Origin: Magnetospirillum fulvum
Lineage (GTDB): Bacteria > Pseudomonadota > Alphaproteobacteria > Rhodospirillales > Magnetospirillaceae
Length of the DNA stretch: 64,000 bases
NCBI RefSeq assembly: GCF_900108475.1
Contig: NZ_FNWO01000008.1
Span: 124,001-188,000 of the forward strand
Direction: 5' to 3'
In this document: piece after piece, positions 8,686 through 17,543 of the stretch
How the letters are laid out: every line of letters starts with the position of its first letter
Numbering within the stretch: the first letter of the stretch is position 1
The notes under the pieces: generated by a model
What the model was told of the DNA's origin: nothing
Databases searched by the model: none
What the model saw: the letters and a program-made list of their open reading frames with translations, nothing else
Made by a program: the position numbers and the translations under genes

Positions 8686-9840
8686 ATGATGATTTTGAAC
8701 CGAGTGTGCGGGGTTCTCCTCGCCCTGACTCTCTGTCTGTCTCCGCTTTCGGGCGCGCGCGCCGAAGACGATATCAAGATCGGCGCGTTCCTGTCGCTGA
8801 CCGGGGTGATGTCGCTGATGGGCGACCCGGAAAAGAAGGCGCTCGACATGCTGGTCGAAACCGTCAATGCCGAGGGCGGCGTGCTGGGGCGCAAGATCAG
8901 CCTGATCGTCTATGACGATGGCTCCGACCCGGAAAAGGCGGTTTCGTTCGTCCGCCGTCTGATCGACCACGATCAGGTCGATCTCGTCATCGGCGGATCG
9001 GGTACCCCCACCAGTCTGGCCGTGCTGAACCAGATCGAGCGCGAGCGGGTTCCCTATATCTCGATGGGTGGCGGCGGTGCGATCGTCGATCCGGTCCGCA
9101 CATGGGTGTTCAAGGTGCCGCAGACCGACCGGATGGCGGCGGAAAAGGTGCTGGCCGATCTGAAGAAGCGCGGACTGACCAAGATTGCCCTGCTGTCGGA
9201 GAATGGCGGCTTTGGCAAATCGGGCCACGACCAGACCGTCGCCCGCGCCGCCAGCTATGGCATCGAGATTCTCGCCGACGAGACCTACTCGCCCAAGGAT
9301 GCCGACGTCACCCCGCAACTGACCAAGATCCGCGCCACCCCCGGCCTTCAGGCCCTGTTCGTCTTTGGCACCGGCAACGGCCCGGCGGTGGTGACCAAGA
9401 ACATCCGCCAGATCGGTCTGACCCTGCCGGTCTATCAGTCGCACGGCGTCGCCTCGCGCGATTTCCTCCGTCTCGTCGGCGGGGCCGCCGATGGAATGCG
9501 GCTGCCCGGCGGCGCGCTGTCGGCCCCGGAGCAATTGCCCGACTCCAACCCGCGCAAGGCGCTGCTGATCGGCTTCAAGACCGCGTATGAGGCCCGGACC
9601 CGCACCGACATCAACATGATGGCCGGGCACAGCTATGACGCCCTGATGCTGGCGGTCGGCGCGATCCGCCGCGCCGGAACCACCGACAAAGCGGCGGTCC
9701 GCGACGCGCTGGAGGCGACCGCCAACTTCCCCGGCACTGCCGGAATGGTCACCTTCTCGCCGACCGATCATCTCGGCCTCGGCCCCGATGCCTTCCACAT
9801 GCTGGAAATCCGGAACGGCGCGTTCACCATCGTCGATTAA
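8686..9840 (+). CDS. Branched-chain amino-acid-type ABC transporter substrate-binding protein
   Basis: 384 residues from this start. A signal peptide (MMILNRVCGVLLALTLCLSP to GARA-EDD) precedes a type I periplasmic-binding (LivJ/Peripla_BP_6) domain. Typical segments are IKIGAFLSLTGVMSLMG, NAEGGVLGRKI, VDLVIGGSGTPTSLAVL and GYDALMLAV-like GHSYDALMLAV. An ATG at 8665 is in frame, but the ATG pair at 8686/8689 is preceded by AGAGGA at 8674-8679 with ideal spacing, so it is preferred. No permease or ATPase genes are adjacent, so this is an orphan binding protein; the substrate may be an amino acid, amide or other small ligand. Confidence 0.85.
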   Translation: MMILNRVCGVLLALTLCLSPLSGARAEDDIKIGAFLSLTGVMSLMGDPEKKALDMLVETVNAEGGVLGRKISLIVYDDGSDPEKAVSFVRRLIDHDQVDLVIGGSGTPTSLAVLNQIERERVPYISMGGGGAIVDPVRTWVFKVPQTDRMAAEKVLADLKKRGLTKIALLSENGGFGKSGHDQTVARAASYGIEILADETYSPKDADVTPQLTKIRATPGLQALFVFGTGNGPAVVTKNIRQIGLTLPVYQSHGVASRDFLRLVGGAADGMRLPGGALSAPEQLPDSNPRKALLIGFKTAYEARTRTDINMMAGHSYDALMLAVGAIRRAGTTDKAAVRDALEATANFPGTAGMVTFSPTDHLGLGPDAFHMLEIRNGAFTIVD

Positions 9841-9850
9841 CCGAGAGAGG

Positions 9851-12040
9851 CTATTCCTCTTCGTCCGCCGTCTCGGACCCGACTGGTTCGGACGGCGCGG
9901 GCGCAGGTACGACCGCCTTGCGCCGCCTGGGCTGGGGATGCCACGACCACGGCCGGTCGCCCTGGACCTCGGCGACGGTTTCGACCCGGACATGGGTGGG
10001 ACTGAGCCACAGCGCATGGGCGCCCCGCCGCCACAGGTCGAAGCGGTCGATCACCAGCCCCGCCCCCCGACAGGTTCCCCGCAGCGGCACCGCGCTGACC
10101 ACCAGCCCGGCCCCGGCGCAAGCCGCCTCGATCCCCGCTTCATCGCGGATCAGCGCCACCACCCGTCCCTCGGCCCGCCAGACGCAGCCGAAAGGATCGC
10201 AGCGCAGCCGCCCATCGCGCGAGGAACTCTGGCGCGGCCAGCGTTCCGGCGCTTCGGGTCCGGCGCGGCGGCTCCAGGTCTCCTTGAGGATGCGGCCGCC
10301 CTTGCCGTTCAGCAGCAAGGCCCCGTCGGCAGTCCGGACCGCCATCGCCGCGCCGCGCCCATCGACCAGCAGATCAGGCGGATCGGCCAGACCCATCGAG
10401 GCCAGCCCCAAAACCATCGGCACCAGCCCCCACCAGCGCCAGCGCCTGGTCCACAGGCACAACCAGCAGCCGCCCAGGGCAAAGACAACCAGTCCGGCCA
10501 TCGGCAGGGTGGGCGTGGTGAAAGCGGCTCCGGGCCAGCTTGCCACCCACAGCGCGATCTGGTTGACCGCCTCGACCCCCCACCCCATCGGCACCAGCGC
10601 CCCCGCCTCCAGCCCGAACGGCAGCAGCAGGAACAGCACCAGCGCCCACGGCATCACCCAAAAGCCGGTCAGCGGCACCGCCAGCATGTTGGCCAGCACC
10701 GACCACACCGCGAACCGGTTGAAATGGTAGATGGCAAAGATCGCGGTGACACTTCCGGCGATCAGGGTGGTCAGCGCGATCCCGGCGGCATAAAGGCCGA
10801 TCCCGGCCAGCGGACCGGGATGGGCCTCGCGCCATGCCGCCTGACGCGGAGCCTGGGTCTCGTACCAGGCGATCAGGGCGATTACCGCCGCGAACGACAT
10901 CTGGAAGCTGGGGCCGATCAGCTCTTCCGGCTCGACCAGCAGCACCAGCGTCGCCGCCAGCGCCACCGGCCGCATCGACAGCGCGGTGCGGTCGAGCAGC
11001 ACCGCCAGCAACACCAGGGCGATCATCAGGAACGAGCGTTGGGCGGGCACCGGCGACCCGGCCAACAGGGTGTAGCCCCAGGCGAACAGGATCGCCAGCG
11101 CCGCCGCCCATTTCTTGATCGGATAGCGCAGCGCCACCGGCGGGATCAGCGCCAGCAGCGCGCGCAGACCGACGAACACCAGCCCGGCGGCAAGGCTGAT
11201 ATGCAGCCCCGAAATCGACAGGATGTGAGCCAGCCCGGAATCGCGATAGGCCTGCATCATCGGAGCCGAAATCGGCATCTGATCGCCGGTGATCAACGCC
11301 GCCGCCACCGCGCCGCGATCGCCCGGCAGCACCGCGACGATCCGTTCGGTCAGGCGATGGCGCAGGGCGTTGACGGCAACGCCAAAGCCGCCGTCGAGGT
11401 TGGGTTCCGCAGCGGCGACGATCTCGGGCGGGCCGAGCGCGGTCCCGATCGCGCCCAGCCGCTTGAACCAGGAAAAGCGGGCGAAGTCGAATGCACCGGG
11501 CATCGACGGGTGCGGCGGCGGCATCAGCATCGCCCGCAGCCGCAGCCGGTCGCCGACGGTAAAGGGGGGAGAGCCGGGCTTCAACCGCAACCGTACCCGC
11601 TCCGGCACGACGATCGGTTCGTCCCGCTCCAGCCTCAGCCGGTCGAAGGTGACGCGGAGCGCCTCGCCGGGCAGGCGCTCGATTTCGACCACCCGCCCTT
11701 CCAGCATCAGCGCCCCGCTCGCCCGCTCGATCACCGGGGCGGCGACCAGGGCGGTGCGGAGCTCGGCCGCGAAAAAACCGGTCGCCAGCGCCAGCAGAGC
11801 CGCCGCCGCCGCGACCAGAGCCAATCGCCGCCGCGCCAAGGCCAGCACCAGGAATAGGGCCGTAGCCGCAAGTCCCAACCCGGAGAGCCACAATGGCGGT
11901 TCGACCGGGAGGGAGAAATAGCCGCCGATGCCAAGGCCCAAAAACACCGGTATCCACAACGGCCACCGCGTCCGCTCGGCCAGCATCCCCCTGCTGACCG
12001 CGGGGAGGATTGCACGGAACGCGGACGTGTCTTCAGCCAT
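9851..12040 (-). CDS. comEC: ComEC/Rec2-family DNA uptake/competence membrane protein
   Basis: About 729 residues from the chosen start. It is a polytopic membrane protein with an N-terminal membrane anchor, a DUF4131-like region ([20 protein letters not shown]), the ComEC/Rec2 competence core ([52 protein letters not shown]) and a C-terminal soluble part after about residue 550. The metallo-beta-lactamase-like HxHxDH motif is not visible in that C-terminal part, which is short for a complete nuclease domain. The frame continues to 12163, but that extension runs into the gltX leader; MAEDTSAF at 12040 is the sensible start. Divergent from gltX across 88 nt. Confidence 0.85.
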   Translation of the reverse strand: MAEDTSAFRAILPAVSRGMLAERTRWPLWIPVFLGLGIGGYFSLPVEPPLWLSGLGLAATALFLVLALARRRLALVAAAAALLALATGFFAAELRTALVAAPVIERASGALMLEGRVVEIERLPGEALRVTFDRLRLERDEPIVVPERVRLRLKPGSPPFTVGDRLRLRAMLMPPPHPSMPGAFDFARFSWFKRLGAIGTALGPPEIVAAAEPNLDGGFGVAVNALRHRLTERIVAVLPGDRGAVAAALITGDQMPISAPMMQAYRDSGLAHILSISGLHISLAAGLVFVGLRALLALIPPVALRYPIKKWAAALAILFAWGYTLLAGSPVPAQRSFLMIALVLLAVLLDRTALSMRPVALAATLVLLVEPEELIGPSFQMSFAAVIALIAWYETQAPRQAAWREAHPGPLAGIGLYAAGIALTTLIAGSVTAIFAIYHFNRFAVWSVLANMLAVPLTGFWVMPWALVLFLLLPFGLEAGALVPMGWGVEAVNQIALWVASWPGAAFTTPTLPMAGLVVFALGGCWLCLWTRRWRWWGLVPMVLGLASMGLADPPDLLVDGRGAAMAVRTADGALLLNGKGGRILKETWSRRAGPEAPERWPRQSSSRDGRLRCDPFGCVWRAEGRVVALIRDEAGIEAACAGAGLVVSAVPLRGTCRGAGLVIDRFDLWRRGAHALWLSPTHVRVETVAEVQGDRPWSWHPQPRRRKAVVPAPAPSEPVGSETADEEE

Positions 12041-12128
12041 TGTTTCCAACACCGGGCTGTCAGGGCCTCGAGAATATGGTAAACAAGAGGGCTCTGTCTC
12101 TCGCGGCAAAGGATGCCGAACCCTTATC

Positions 12129-13562
12129 ATGACCGTCGTTACCCGCTTTGCTCCGTCGCCCACCGGCTTCCTTCATATCGGAGGGGGGCGGACGGCTCTG
12201 TTCAACTGGCTGTTCGCGCGTCATCACGGCGGCCGCTTCCTCCTCAGAATCGAGGATACCGACCGCGCCCGCTCGACCGACGCCGCCGTCGCCGCGATCT
12301 TTGACGGCCTGGAATGGCTGGGTCTCGATTGGGACGGCGAAGCGGTGATGCAGTTCGCCCGCGCCGAGCGCCACGCCCAGGTGGCCCACCAATTGCTCGA
12401 CGAGGGCAAGGCCTATCGCTGTTACTGCACGCCCGAGGAACTGACCGCGATCCGTGAGGAGCAGCGGGCCAAGGGGCTGCCGATGCGCTATCCCGGCATC
12501 TGGCGCGACCGCGATCCCGCCGATGCTCCGGCCAATACCCCGTTCGTCGTCCGGCTGAAGGCCCCGACCGAGGGCGAGACGGTGATCGCCGATCTGGTCC
12601 AGGGCGACGTCCGCGTCGCCAACGAACAGCTTGACGACATGATCCTGCTGCGCGCCGACGGCACGCCGACCTACATGCTGTCGGTGGTGGTCGACGATCA
12701 CGACATGGGGGTGACCCATGTGATTCGCGGCGACGACCATCTGACCAACGCCTTCCGTCAGGCCCAATTGTACCGGGCCAGCGGGTGGGAGGTGCCCACC
12801 GTCGCCCACATTCCGCTGATCCACGGCCCCGACGGGGCCAAGCTGTCGAAGCGTCACGGCGCGCTGGGCGTCGATGCCTATCGCGACATGGGCTATCTGC
12901 CCGAGGCGATGCGCAATTACCTGCTGCGCCTGGGCTGGAGCCACGGCGACGACGAAATCATTTCGACCGAGCAGGCGATCAAGTGGTTCACCCTCGATTC
13001 GGCCGGGCGCTCGCCGTCGCGGTTCGATTTCGCCAAGCTGACCCAGTTGAACGGCCATTACCAGCGTCAGGCCGACAATGGTCGCCTGACCGGTCTGATC
13101 GCGCCCCGGCTTGAAGAAAAGCTGGGTCGCCCGCTCGCCGAAGCCGAAACCACCCGCCTCGTCGCCGGGATGACCGGGTTGAAGGATCGGGCCAAGACTC
13201 TGGTGGAACTGGCGGACTCCGCGCTGTTCTACGTCCAGGCCCGCCCCTTGGCGCTGGACGACAAGGCGGCCAAGATCGTCGCCGATCCCGACGCGCAGGC
13301 CGATCTGGCCCTGTTCGCCGCCCGCGCCGCCGCCTTGACCGAGTGGAACCGCGAAACGCTGGAAGAGATCGCCCGCACGATGGCCGAGGAACGTGGCCTG
13401 AAGCTGGGCAAGGTCGCTCAGCCGCTCCGCGCCGCCCTGGCCGGAGCGACGGTTTCCCCCCCGATTTTCGAAGTGATGGAGGTCCTGGGCCGCGAAGAGT
13501 CCCTGGGCCGCATCGGTGACGTGCTGACCGGTTCGCTTCCCTCGCAAGCGGTCGCGGTCTGA
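12129..13562 (+). CDS. gltX: Glutamyl-tRNA synthetase
   Basis: 477 residues, the normal length for a bacterial class I GluRS. The start [19 protein letters not shown] carries the HIGH-type signature as HIGG. The second signature KLSKRHG is near residue 240. GluRS-specific [13 protein letters not shown] and [10 protein letters not shown] are present. Alphaproteobacteria commonly have two GluRS paralogues, one of which may also charge tRNA-Gln for the amidotransferase route; which one this is cannot be told here. It lies 47 nt before gltA, a linkage seen in related Rhodospirillales. Confidence 0.97.
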   Translation: MTVVTRFAPSPTGFLHIGGGRTALFNWLFARHHGGRFLLRIEDTDRARSTDAAVAAIFDGLEWLGLDWDGEAVMQFARAERHAQVAHQLLDEGKAYRCYCTPEELTAIREEQRAKGLPMRYPGIWRDRDPADAPANTPFVVRLKAPTEGETVIADLVQGDVRVANEQLDDMILLRADGTPTYMLSVVVDDHDMGVTHVIRGDDHLTNAFRQAQLYRASGWEVPTVAHIPLIHGPDGAKLSKRHGALGVDAYRDMGYLPEAMRNYLLRLGWSHGDDEIISTEQAIKWFTLDSAGRSPSRFDFAKLTQLNGHYQRQADNGRLTGLIAPRLEEKLGRPLAEAETTRLVAGMTGLKDRAKTLVELADSALFYVQARPLALDDKAAKIVADPDAQADLALFAARAAALTEWNRETLEEIARTMAEERGLKLGKVAQPLRAALAGATVSPPIFEVMEVLGREESLGRIGDVLTGSLPSQAVAV

Positions 13563-13609
13563 TTGACGGAGCCGACTCTGATCCTTTTGAACAAACAGGG
13601 ATAAAAAAA

Positions 13610-14926
13610 ATGACAGATTCCCCCGCGTCGCCAAAAGAGACCGTCACGCTGACCAACAACAGCTCGGGCAAAAGCGTCGAACTGCCGTTGATCGCGGGTA
13701 CGGTCGGGCCGAAGGTGATGGACATCCGGTCGCTTTATTCGGACATGGACCTGTTCACCTACGATCCCGGCTACACCTCGACCGGATCGTGCAAATCGGC
13801 GATCACGTATATTGACGGCGACGAAGGGGTTCTGCTCCATCGCGGCTATCCGATCGAGGAGATTGCCGAGCATGGCGACTTTCTCGAAGCGGCCTTCCTG
13901 ATCCTGAAGGGCGAACTGCCGAACGACGCCCAGCGGACGAAGTTCGTCACCGACATCTCGCGCCATTCGATGCTGAACGAACAGATTTCGTTCTTCTTCC
14001 GCGGCTTCCGCCGTGACTCCCACCCGATGGCGGTCATGTGCGGCGTCGTCGGCGCGATGGCGGCGTTCTATCACGATTCGATCAACATCAACGATCCGCA
14101 CCAGCGGATGGTGGCCAGCTATCGCCTGATTGCCAAGATGCCGACGGTGGTGTCCTGGACCTATAAATACGCGATGGGCCAGCCTTTCGTTTATCCGCGC
14201 AACGATCTCGATTACGCCTCGAACTTCCTCCACATGATGTTCGCGACGCCGTGCGAGCCCTACAAGGTCAACCCGACCCTGGCGCGCGCGATGGATCGCA
14301 TCTTGATCCTGCATGCCGACCACGAGCAGAACGCCTCGACCTCGACGGTGCGTCTGGCCGGGTCGTCAGGGGCCAATCCGTTCGCCTGTATCGCTGCGGG
14401 TATCGCCTCGTTGTGGGGTCCGGCCCATGGCGGCGCCAACGAAGCGGTTCTGGCGATGCTGCACGAAATCGGCAGCAAGGAGCGCATCCCCGAATTCCTG
14501 AAGCGCGCCAAGGACAAGAACGATTCGTTCCGTCTGATGGGCTTCGGTCACCGGGTCTACAAGAATTACGACCCCCGCGCCAAGATCATGCAGCGCACCT
14601 GCCACGAAGTGCTCGACGAATTGGGCATCAAGGACGAGCCGTTGCTCGAACTGGCGATGGAACTGGAGCGGATCGCGCTGTCGGACGAGTATTTCATCGA
14701 ACGCAAGCTGTTCCCCAACGTCGATTTCTATTCCGGCATCATCTTCCGTGCCATGGGCATCCCGACCCAGATGTTCACCAGCCTGTTCGCGCTGGCGCGC
14801 ACCGTCGGCTGGATCGCCCAGTGGAACGAGATGCTGACCGATCCGGAACAGAAGATCGGTCGCCCGCGCCAGCTTTATGTTGGCTCGCCGCCCCGCCACT
14901 ATCTGCCGCTGCACCAGCGTGGCTAG
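13610..14926 (+). CDS. gltA: Citrate synthase (type II)
   Basis: 438 residues, typical of the Gram-negative type II hexameric enzyme. The sequence shows the usual N-terminal beta domain ([20 protein letters not shown]) and the [20 protein letters not shown] region. The catalytic residues are in [20 protein letters not shown] (His), [12 protein letters not shown] (His) and [14 protein letters not shown]. Asp is in [10 protein letters not shown]-adjacent NVDFYSG. The enzyme condenses oxaloacetate and acetyl-CoA at the entry to the TCA cycle. The start ATG at 13610 follows an A-rich leader; the gene is probably co-expressed with gltX or has its own promoter in the 47-nt gap. Confidence 0.97.
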   Translation: MTDSPASPKETVTLTNNSSGKSVELPLIAGTVGPKVMDIRSLYSDMDLFTYDPGYTSTGSCKSAITYIDGDEGVLLHRGYPIEEIAEHGDFLEAAFLILKGELPNDAQRTKFVTDISRHSMLNEQISFFFRGFRRDSHPMAVMCGVVGAMAAFYHDSININDPHQRMVASYRLIAKMPTVVSWTYKYAMGQPFVYPRNDLDYASNFLHMMFATPCEPYKVNPTLARAMDRILILHADHEQNASTSTVRLAGSSGANPFACIAAGIASLWGPAHGGANEAVLAMLHEIGSKERIPEFLKRAKDKNDSFRLMGFGHRVYKNYDPRAKIMQRTCHEVLDELGIKDEPLLELAMELERIALSDEYFIERKLFPNVDFYSGIIFRAMGIPTQMFTSLFALARTVGWIAQWNEMLTDPEQKIGRPRQLYVGSPPRHYLPLHQRG

Positions 14927-15095
14927 CACCGGCCGACAGCGGGATCCGAACGACGGGCGGCGCCTTCGGGCGCCGTTCCGACGGATTCCTCCGCCCGCCA
15001 ACGACAACGTCCAGCCTGGCGGCCGCCGTCGGCTGGTCGTGCTGGCGGCGGTGGTGTCCACCGTCGCCATCGCCGTTCTGATCGGGCTGAAGTAG
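14919..15095 (+). CDS. Small C-terminally anchored membrane protein
   Basis: A 58-residue frame from a GTG at 14919 that overlaps the gltA stop. It has a basic N-terminal half, a PPANDN motif common in short alphaproteobacterial proteins, and a single C-terminal membrane segment ([20 protein letters not shown] at the very end). No known family is recognised. The GTG start is inferred from the overlap; no strong ribosome site was seen. A stem-loop that may terminate gltA lies inside this frame. Confidence 0.45.
   Translation: MASTGRQRDPNDGRRLRAPFRRIPPPANDNVQPGGRRRLVVLAAVVSTVAIAVLIGLK
14958..14975 (+). terminator. GC hairpin with UUCG loop after gltA
   Basis: Perfect 7-bp stem cggcgcc/ggcgccg closing a ttcg tetraloop, 32 nt after the gltA stop codon. 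There is no T-run after it, so it may be a 3' stabiliser or a weak terminator; it lies inside the small frame that overlaps it. Confidence 0.4.
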
Positions 15096-15132
15096 CGCCA
15101 CCGTCAAACTGGCCGTCACCCGCGATCCGCCG

Positions 15133-15160
15133 TTGATTTCTTCCGCCCTTTGGGTATGGT
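15133..15160 (+). promoter_or_regulatory. Possible sigma-70 promoter of the tRNA gene
   Basis: ttgatt (15133-15138) and tatggt (15155-15160) are separated by 16 bp and end 12 bp before the first base of the tRNA. The match is reasonable but not decisive. Confidence 0.4.
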
Positions 15161-15172
15161 CACCCCCCGGTG

Positions 15173-15248
15173 GGGCCTGTAGCTCAATGGTTAGAGCCGG
15201 CCGCTCATAACGGTCTGGTTGCAGGTTCGAGTCCTGCCGGGCCCACCA
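15173..15248 (+). tRNA. tRNA-Ile2 (CAU anticodon, lysidine type)
   Basis: A 76-nt cloverleaf with encoded CCA. The acceptor GGGCCTG pairs fully with CGGGCCC (one T-G pair); the D stem is GCTC/GAGC, the anticodon stem GGCCG/CGGTC with loop CTCATAA, and the T stem GCAGG/CCTGC with loop TTCGAGT. The anticodon is CAT. The C4-G69 and C5-G68 pairs are the features that TilS uses to recognise tRNA-Ile2 rather than tRNA-Met, and the short D-loop resembles ileX. An elongator Met identity is the alternative. A truncated integrase starts 89 nt downstream, so its 3' end probably served as an attachment site. Confidence 0.85.
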
Positions 15249-15336
15249 ATCCCTTTCCAGACCCCAGGATTCCGCCAAAGCCTGCGTTTCCGCCACGTCA
15301 GGCACTCTCGATTGGCCTACAATCGAGGACAGGGGC

Positions 15337-15438
15337 ATGCCTCCTTACCTGAAGCGCAAGGGCGATTATTTCTCCCTCCAGAAGCGCGTTCCCACCGACA
15401 TCATGCAGTGTAGCGCGCCACATGGTTTTGCAGCGTAA
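15337..15438 (+). pseudogene. Truncated phage/island integrase, N-terminal fragment
   Basis: The 33-codon frame begins MPPYLKRKGDYFSLQKRVP, the typical start of island tyrosine recombinases with an N-terminal DUF6538-like segment (Y-L-x-R-x-G-x-Y-x-x-x-x-R-V-P). Similarity ends after about 24 residues, where the sequence runs into the oppositely oriented methylase remnant and then a stop. The position just behind a tRNA gene is the classic site of a tRNA-integrated element, so this is what is left of the island's integrase. Confidence 0.65.
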
Positions 15439-15827
15439 CCCTCAGGTCCCACCTCGCCGACCGAGTCACGATCGCTGCCGCCGACACAGGAATAGCGGGT
15501 CTTGACCTCCCTGATCTCGCAGCCAACGAAGGCGATGCGGACCTCGGGGCAGTCGAGGTTGGACAGGATGAAGCGGACTTGAATGCCCGTTAAAACGGTG
15601 GCCAGACGGTCGAGATCGTCGGAGCCGAAAAGAGCCTTGCCGTAATACCCCTCGGAGCCGACGTAGGGCGGGTCGCAATAGAACAGCGTGCCCGGACGGT
15701 CATAGCGACGGATGAAGGCGGCCACGTCGCCCCAGTTGTCGTCCGACATGCCGAGATACGGTCGCTCGGGAAGCGGACAGTTGCCCTGGGTCCGGATTCC
15801 AGCTCCCCTGCCAAACCAGGCTGTCAA
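15366..15827 (-). pseudogene. Truncated D12-class adenine-N6 DNA methylase (Dam-like)
   Basis: The open frame contains GTLFYCDPPYVGSEGYYGKA, whose DPPY is the catalytic motif IV of adenine-N6 methyltransferases, followed by LATVLTGIQVRFILSNLD. The N-terminal FxGxG (SAM-binding) part is absent: the frame begins with unrelated MTAWFGRGAG. The C-terminal end runs into the integrase fragment on the other strand. About 120 residues of the C-terminal half remain. It is a phage- or island-derived remnant and cannot be a working enzyme. Confidence 0.7.
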
Positions 15828-15835
15828 TTGACCGG

Positions 15836-16015
15836 CTAAATGCGTTGGTCAAATTCACGCGTCAGCGATGGATCATGATTGGACTTTGACCCTAGGTCTG
15901 CGGAAACCAGCCAGCGGAAATGTTCCGGATGGAAATAGATAAAGAGAAGATAGGCTGCCACCGCAACCACCAGACTGATGCCGATCAGCATACCCAACAC
16001 ATCAATGCCGGACAT
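15836..16015 (-). CDS. Small single-span membrane protein, KdpF-like
   Basis: 59 residues from the ATG at 16015, which has GGAGG a few bases upstream. One membrane helix (VLGMLIGISLVVAVAAYLLF) is followed by IYFHPEHF, resembling the LxRPERF end of KdpF, then a 25-residue polar tail that KdpF lacks. It is close to, but separate from, the kdp genes that begin at 16.8 kb; a genuine kdpF is present at 25.6 kb. It may be a KdpF-like regulator peptide or an unrelated small protein. Confidence 0.55.
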   Translation of the reverse strand: MSGIDVLGMLIGISLVVAVAAYLLFIYFHPEHFRWLVSADLGSKSNHDPSLTREFDQRI

Positions 16016-16107
16016 GACCCCCTCCGTTTCGCCGCCCCCGGCGTGCAGGGGCTCTTCGTGCGGTCGAGTCATTTTCCCGTCGATGGGGGTTAAGGATCGA
16101 GACGAGA

Positions 16108-16175
16108 GGCGATAAAGGTTTGTTTATGATCGGCTTATGCCAACGGCTGAAAGGCCGTCTGGAACCTTTATCGGC
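16108..16175. repeat. Inverted repeat with inner hairpin upstream of ptsN-like gene
   Basis: Arms ggcgataaaggtt (16108-16120) and aacctttatcggc (16163-16175) match at 12 of 13 positions. An inner acggc/gccgt hairpin sits at 16143-16158. The element could be an RNA leader, an operator or the ends of a small mobile remnant. No coding sequence was supported from 16073 to 16387. Confidence 0.4.
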
Positions 16176-16387
16176 GAGCGCCCTAGGGTTCGAAGACGTG
16201 ATGTTTCATATGTTCCTCGCCCAGAATGCCGCGCGAAGCAGCGATGGAGCGGCGCCGCGGACTTTCGGATGGAGCAGGCCTGCCGATACGGGCCGACCAC
16301 AGGTGGCGGCTCGATGCGGCCCGCGGCCAGTGGTGCGTCATCCCGCATGACGTCGAGCGGACAGGTGATGACAAAGTGGGATGCCTT

Positions 16388-16873
16388 ATGAACCTTATGA
16401 AGATTGGTGACCTTATTCAGCCGCAATCCGTCCTGACCGGGGTGCGGGTCGGTTGCAAGAGAGAAGCCTTGGGGCTGTTGGCGCGGCAGGCCGCCAGCCG
16501 CACCGGTCAGCCCGAACGGGCCATTCTCAATGCCCTTGTCGATCGCGAGCGCCTGGGGAGCACCGGGGTGGGATCGGGTATTGCCGTTCCCCATGCCCGG
16601 CTGCCCGGTCTCGACAGCCTCTGCGCCGTGTTTCTGAAGCTTGATCGCGCCATCGACTTCGATGCGATCGATGAGCAGCCGGTGGATCTGCTCATTTTGC
16701 TGCTCTCGTCGGAAACGGCGGGGGCTGATCATTTGCGGACCCTCAGCCAGGTCTGCCGAATGCTGCGCGATGACCATGTCTGTCAGACGTTGCGCCGCAC
16801 CACCAACGCGACCGAGTTATACTCGTTTCTGATCGGGCAGCTCGGCCTCGTACAGGCTATTCCCCCCGCCTGA
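16388..16873 (+). CDS. ptsN: PTS EIIA-Ntr-like protein (PtsN paralogue)
   Basis: 161 residues from MNLMKIGDLI. It is a PTS EIIA type-2 domain with the phosphorylatable His in GVGSGIAVPHARLPGL and the usual ERAILNALVDRERLGSTGVG region. A longer frame exists upstream, but the family starts here. EIIA-Ntr of the nitrogen PTS binds the KdpD kinase and modulates kdp expression in enteric bacteria and rhizobia. This copy is convergent with kdpE, overlapping it by 17 nt, which supports a potassium-signalling role. The usual ptsN sits next to rpoN, so this is probably a second, kdp-dedicated copy. Confidence 0.8.
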   Translation: MNLMKIGDLIQPQSVLTGVRVGCKREALGLLARQAASRTGQPERAILNALVDRERLGSTGVGSGIAVPHARLPGLDSLCAVFLKLDRAIDFDAIDEQPVDLLILLLSSETAGADHLRTLSQVCRMLRDDHVCQTLRRTTNATELYSFLIGQLGLVQAIPPA

Positions 16874-17543
16874 GACGGTACCCCACCCCGGCATCGGTGA
16901 CGATCAGGGTGGGCGCCGCCGGATCCGCTTCCAGCTTCTGGCGCAGTTGATTGACGTAGACCCGCAAATAGGCGGTGTCCTCGCCATGCGCCGGCCCCCA
17001 GACCTCTTTGAGGATCTGTTTATGGGTCAGCACATGGTCGGGCTGGCTGGCCAGGAAGGCCAGCAGACCCCATTCCCGTTTGGACAGATGGACCTCATCG
17101 CCGTTGCGGGTAACGATCCGCCGCCCCAGATCGATCAGGACCGGCCCGGCCGCGACTATATCGTTGTTGCCCTTGGCGGCCCGCTGGCGGAGTACGGCGC
17201 GGACCCGGGCCATCATCTCGGCTACCCCGAACGGCTTGACGATATAGTCGTTGGCACCGCGGTCGAGCGCTTCAACTTTGTCCAGTTCATGCGCCCGCAC
17301 CGACAGCACGATGATGGGAACGTCCGAGCGTTCCCGCACCGCGCTGATGACCTCCTGGCCGTCGAGATCGGGCAGGCCGAGATCGAGTACCAGCAAGTCC
17401 GGCTGCTGGCTGCGGGCCGCCTCGATACCCTGGGCGGCATTCTCGGCCTCGATCACCTCGTAACCGTTGGCGGTCAGGGAGATCCGCATGAACTTGCGGA
17501 TTTGAGGTTCGTCGTCGATCACCAGAATGCGCGTACTCATCAT
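16857..17543 (-). CDS. kdpE: KdpE response regulator
   Basis: 228 residues: OmpR-family receiver (ILVIDDEPQIRKF; phospho-acceptor Asp in LLVLDLGLPDLDG; Lys in VKPFG) and a winged-helix DNA-binding domain (HLSKREWGLLAFLASQPDHV; YLRVYVNQLRQKLE; DAGVGYRL). These are hallmarks of KdpE. It is activated by KdpD and drives kdpFABC. The start overlaps the kdpD stop as ATGA, so the two are translationally coupled; the second Met (17540) gives a better spacing to GGAAGGG. Confidence 0.93.
   Translation of the reverse strand: MMSTRILVIDDEPQIRKFMRISLTANGYEVIEAENAAQGIEAARSQQPDLLVLDLGLPDLDGQEVISAVRERSDVPIIVLSVRAHELDKVEALDRGANDYIVKPFGVAEMMARVRAVLRQRAAKGNNDIVAAGPVLIDLGRRIVTRNGDEVHLSKREWGLLAFLASQPDHVLTHKQILKEVWGPAHGEDTAYLRVYVNQLRQKLEADPAAPTLIVTDAGVGYRLRRGE

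Noticed and set aside
9788-11857. A 689-codon plus-strand frame opposite comEC
   Set aside because: Arg/Gln/Pro/His-rich shadow of the comEC reading frame.
12041-12163. Extended ComEC start at 12163
   Set aside because: The extension overlaps the gltX start and reads through an upstream leader; the Met at 12040 suits the family better.
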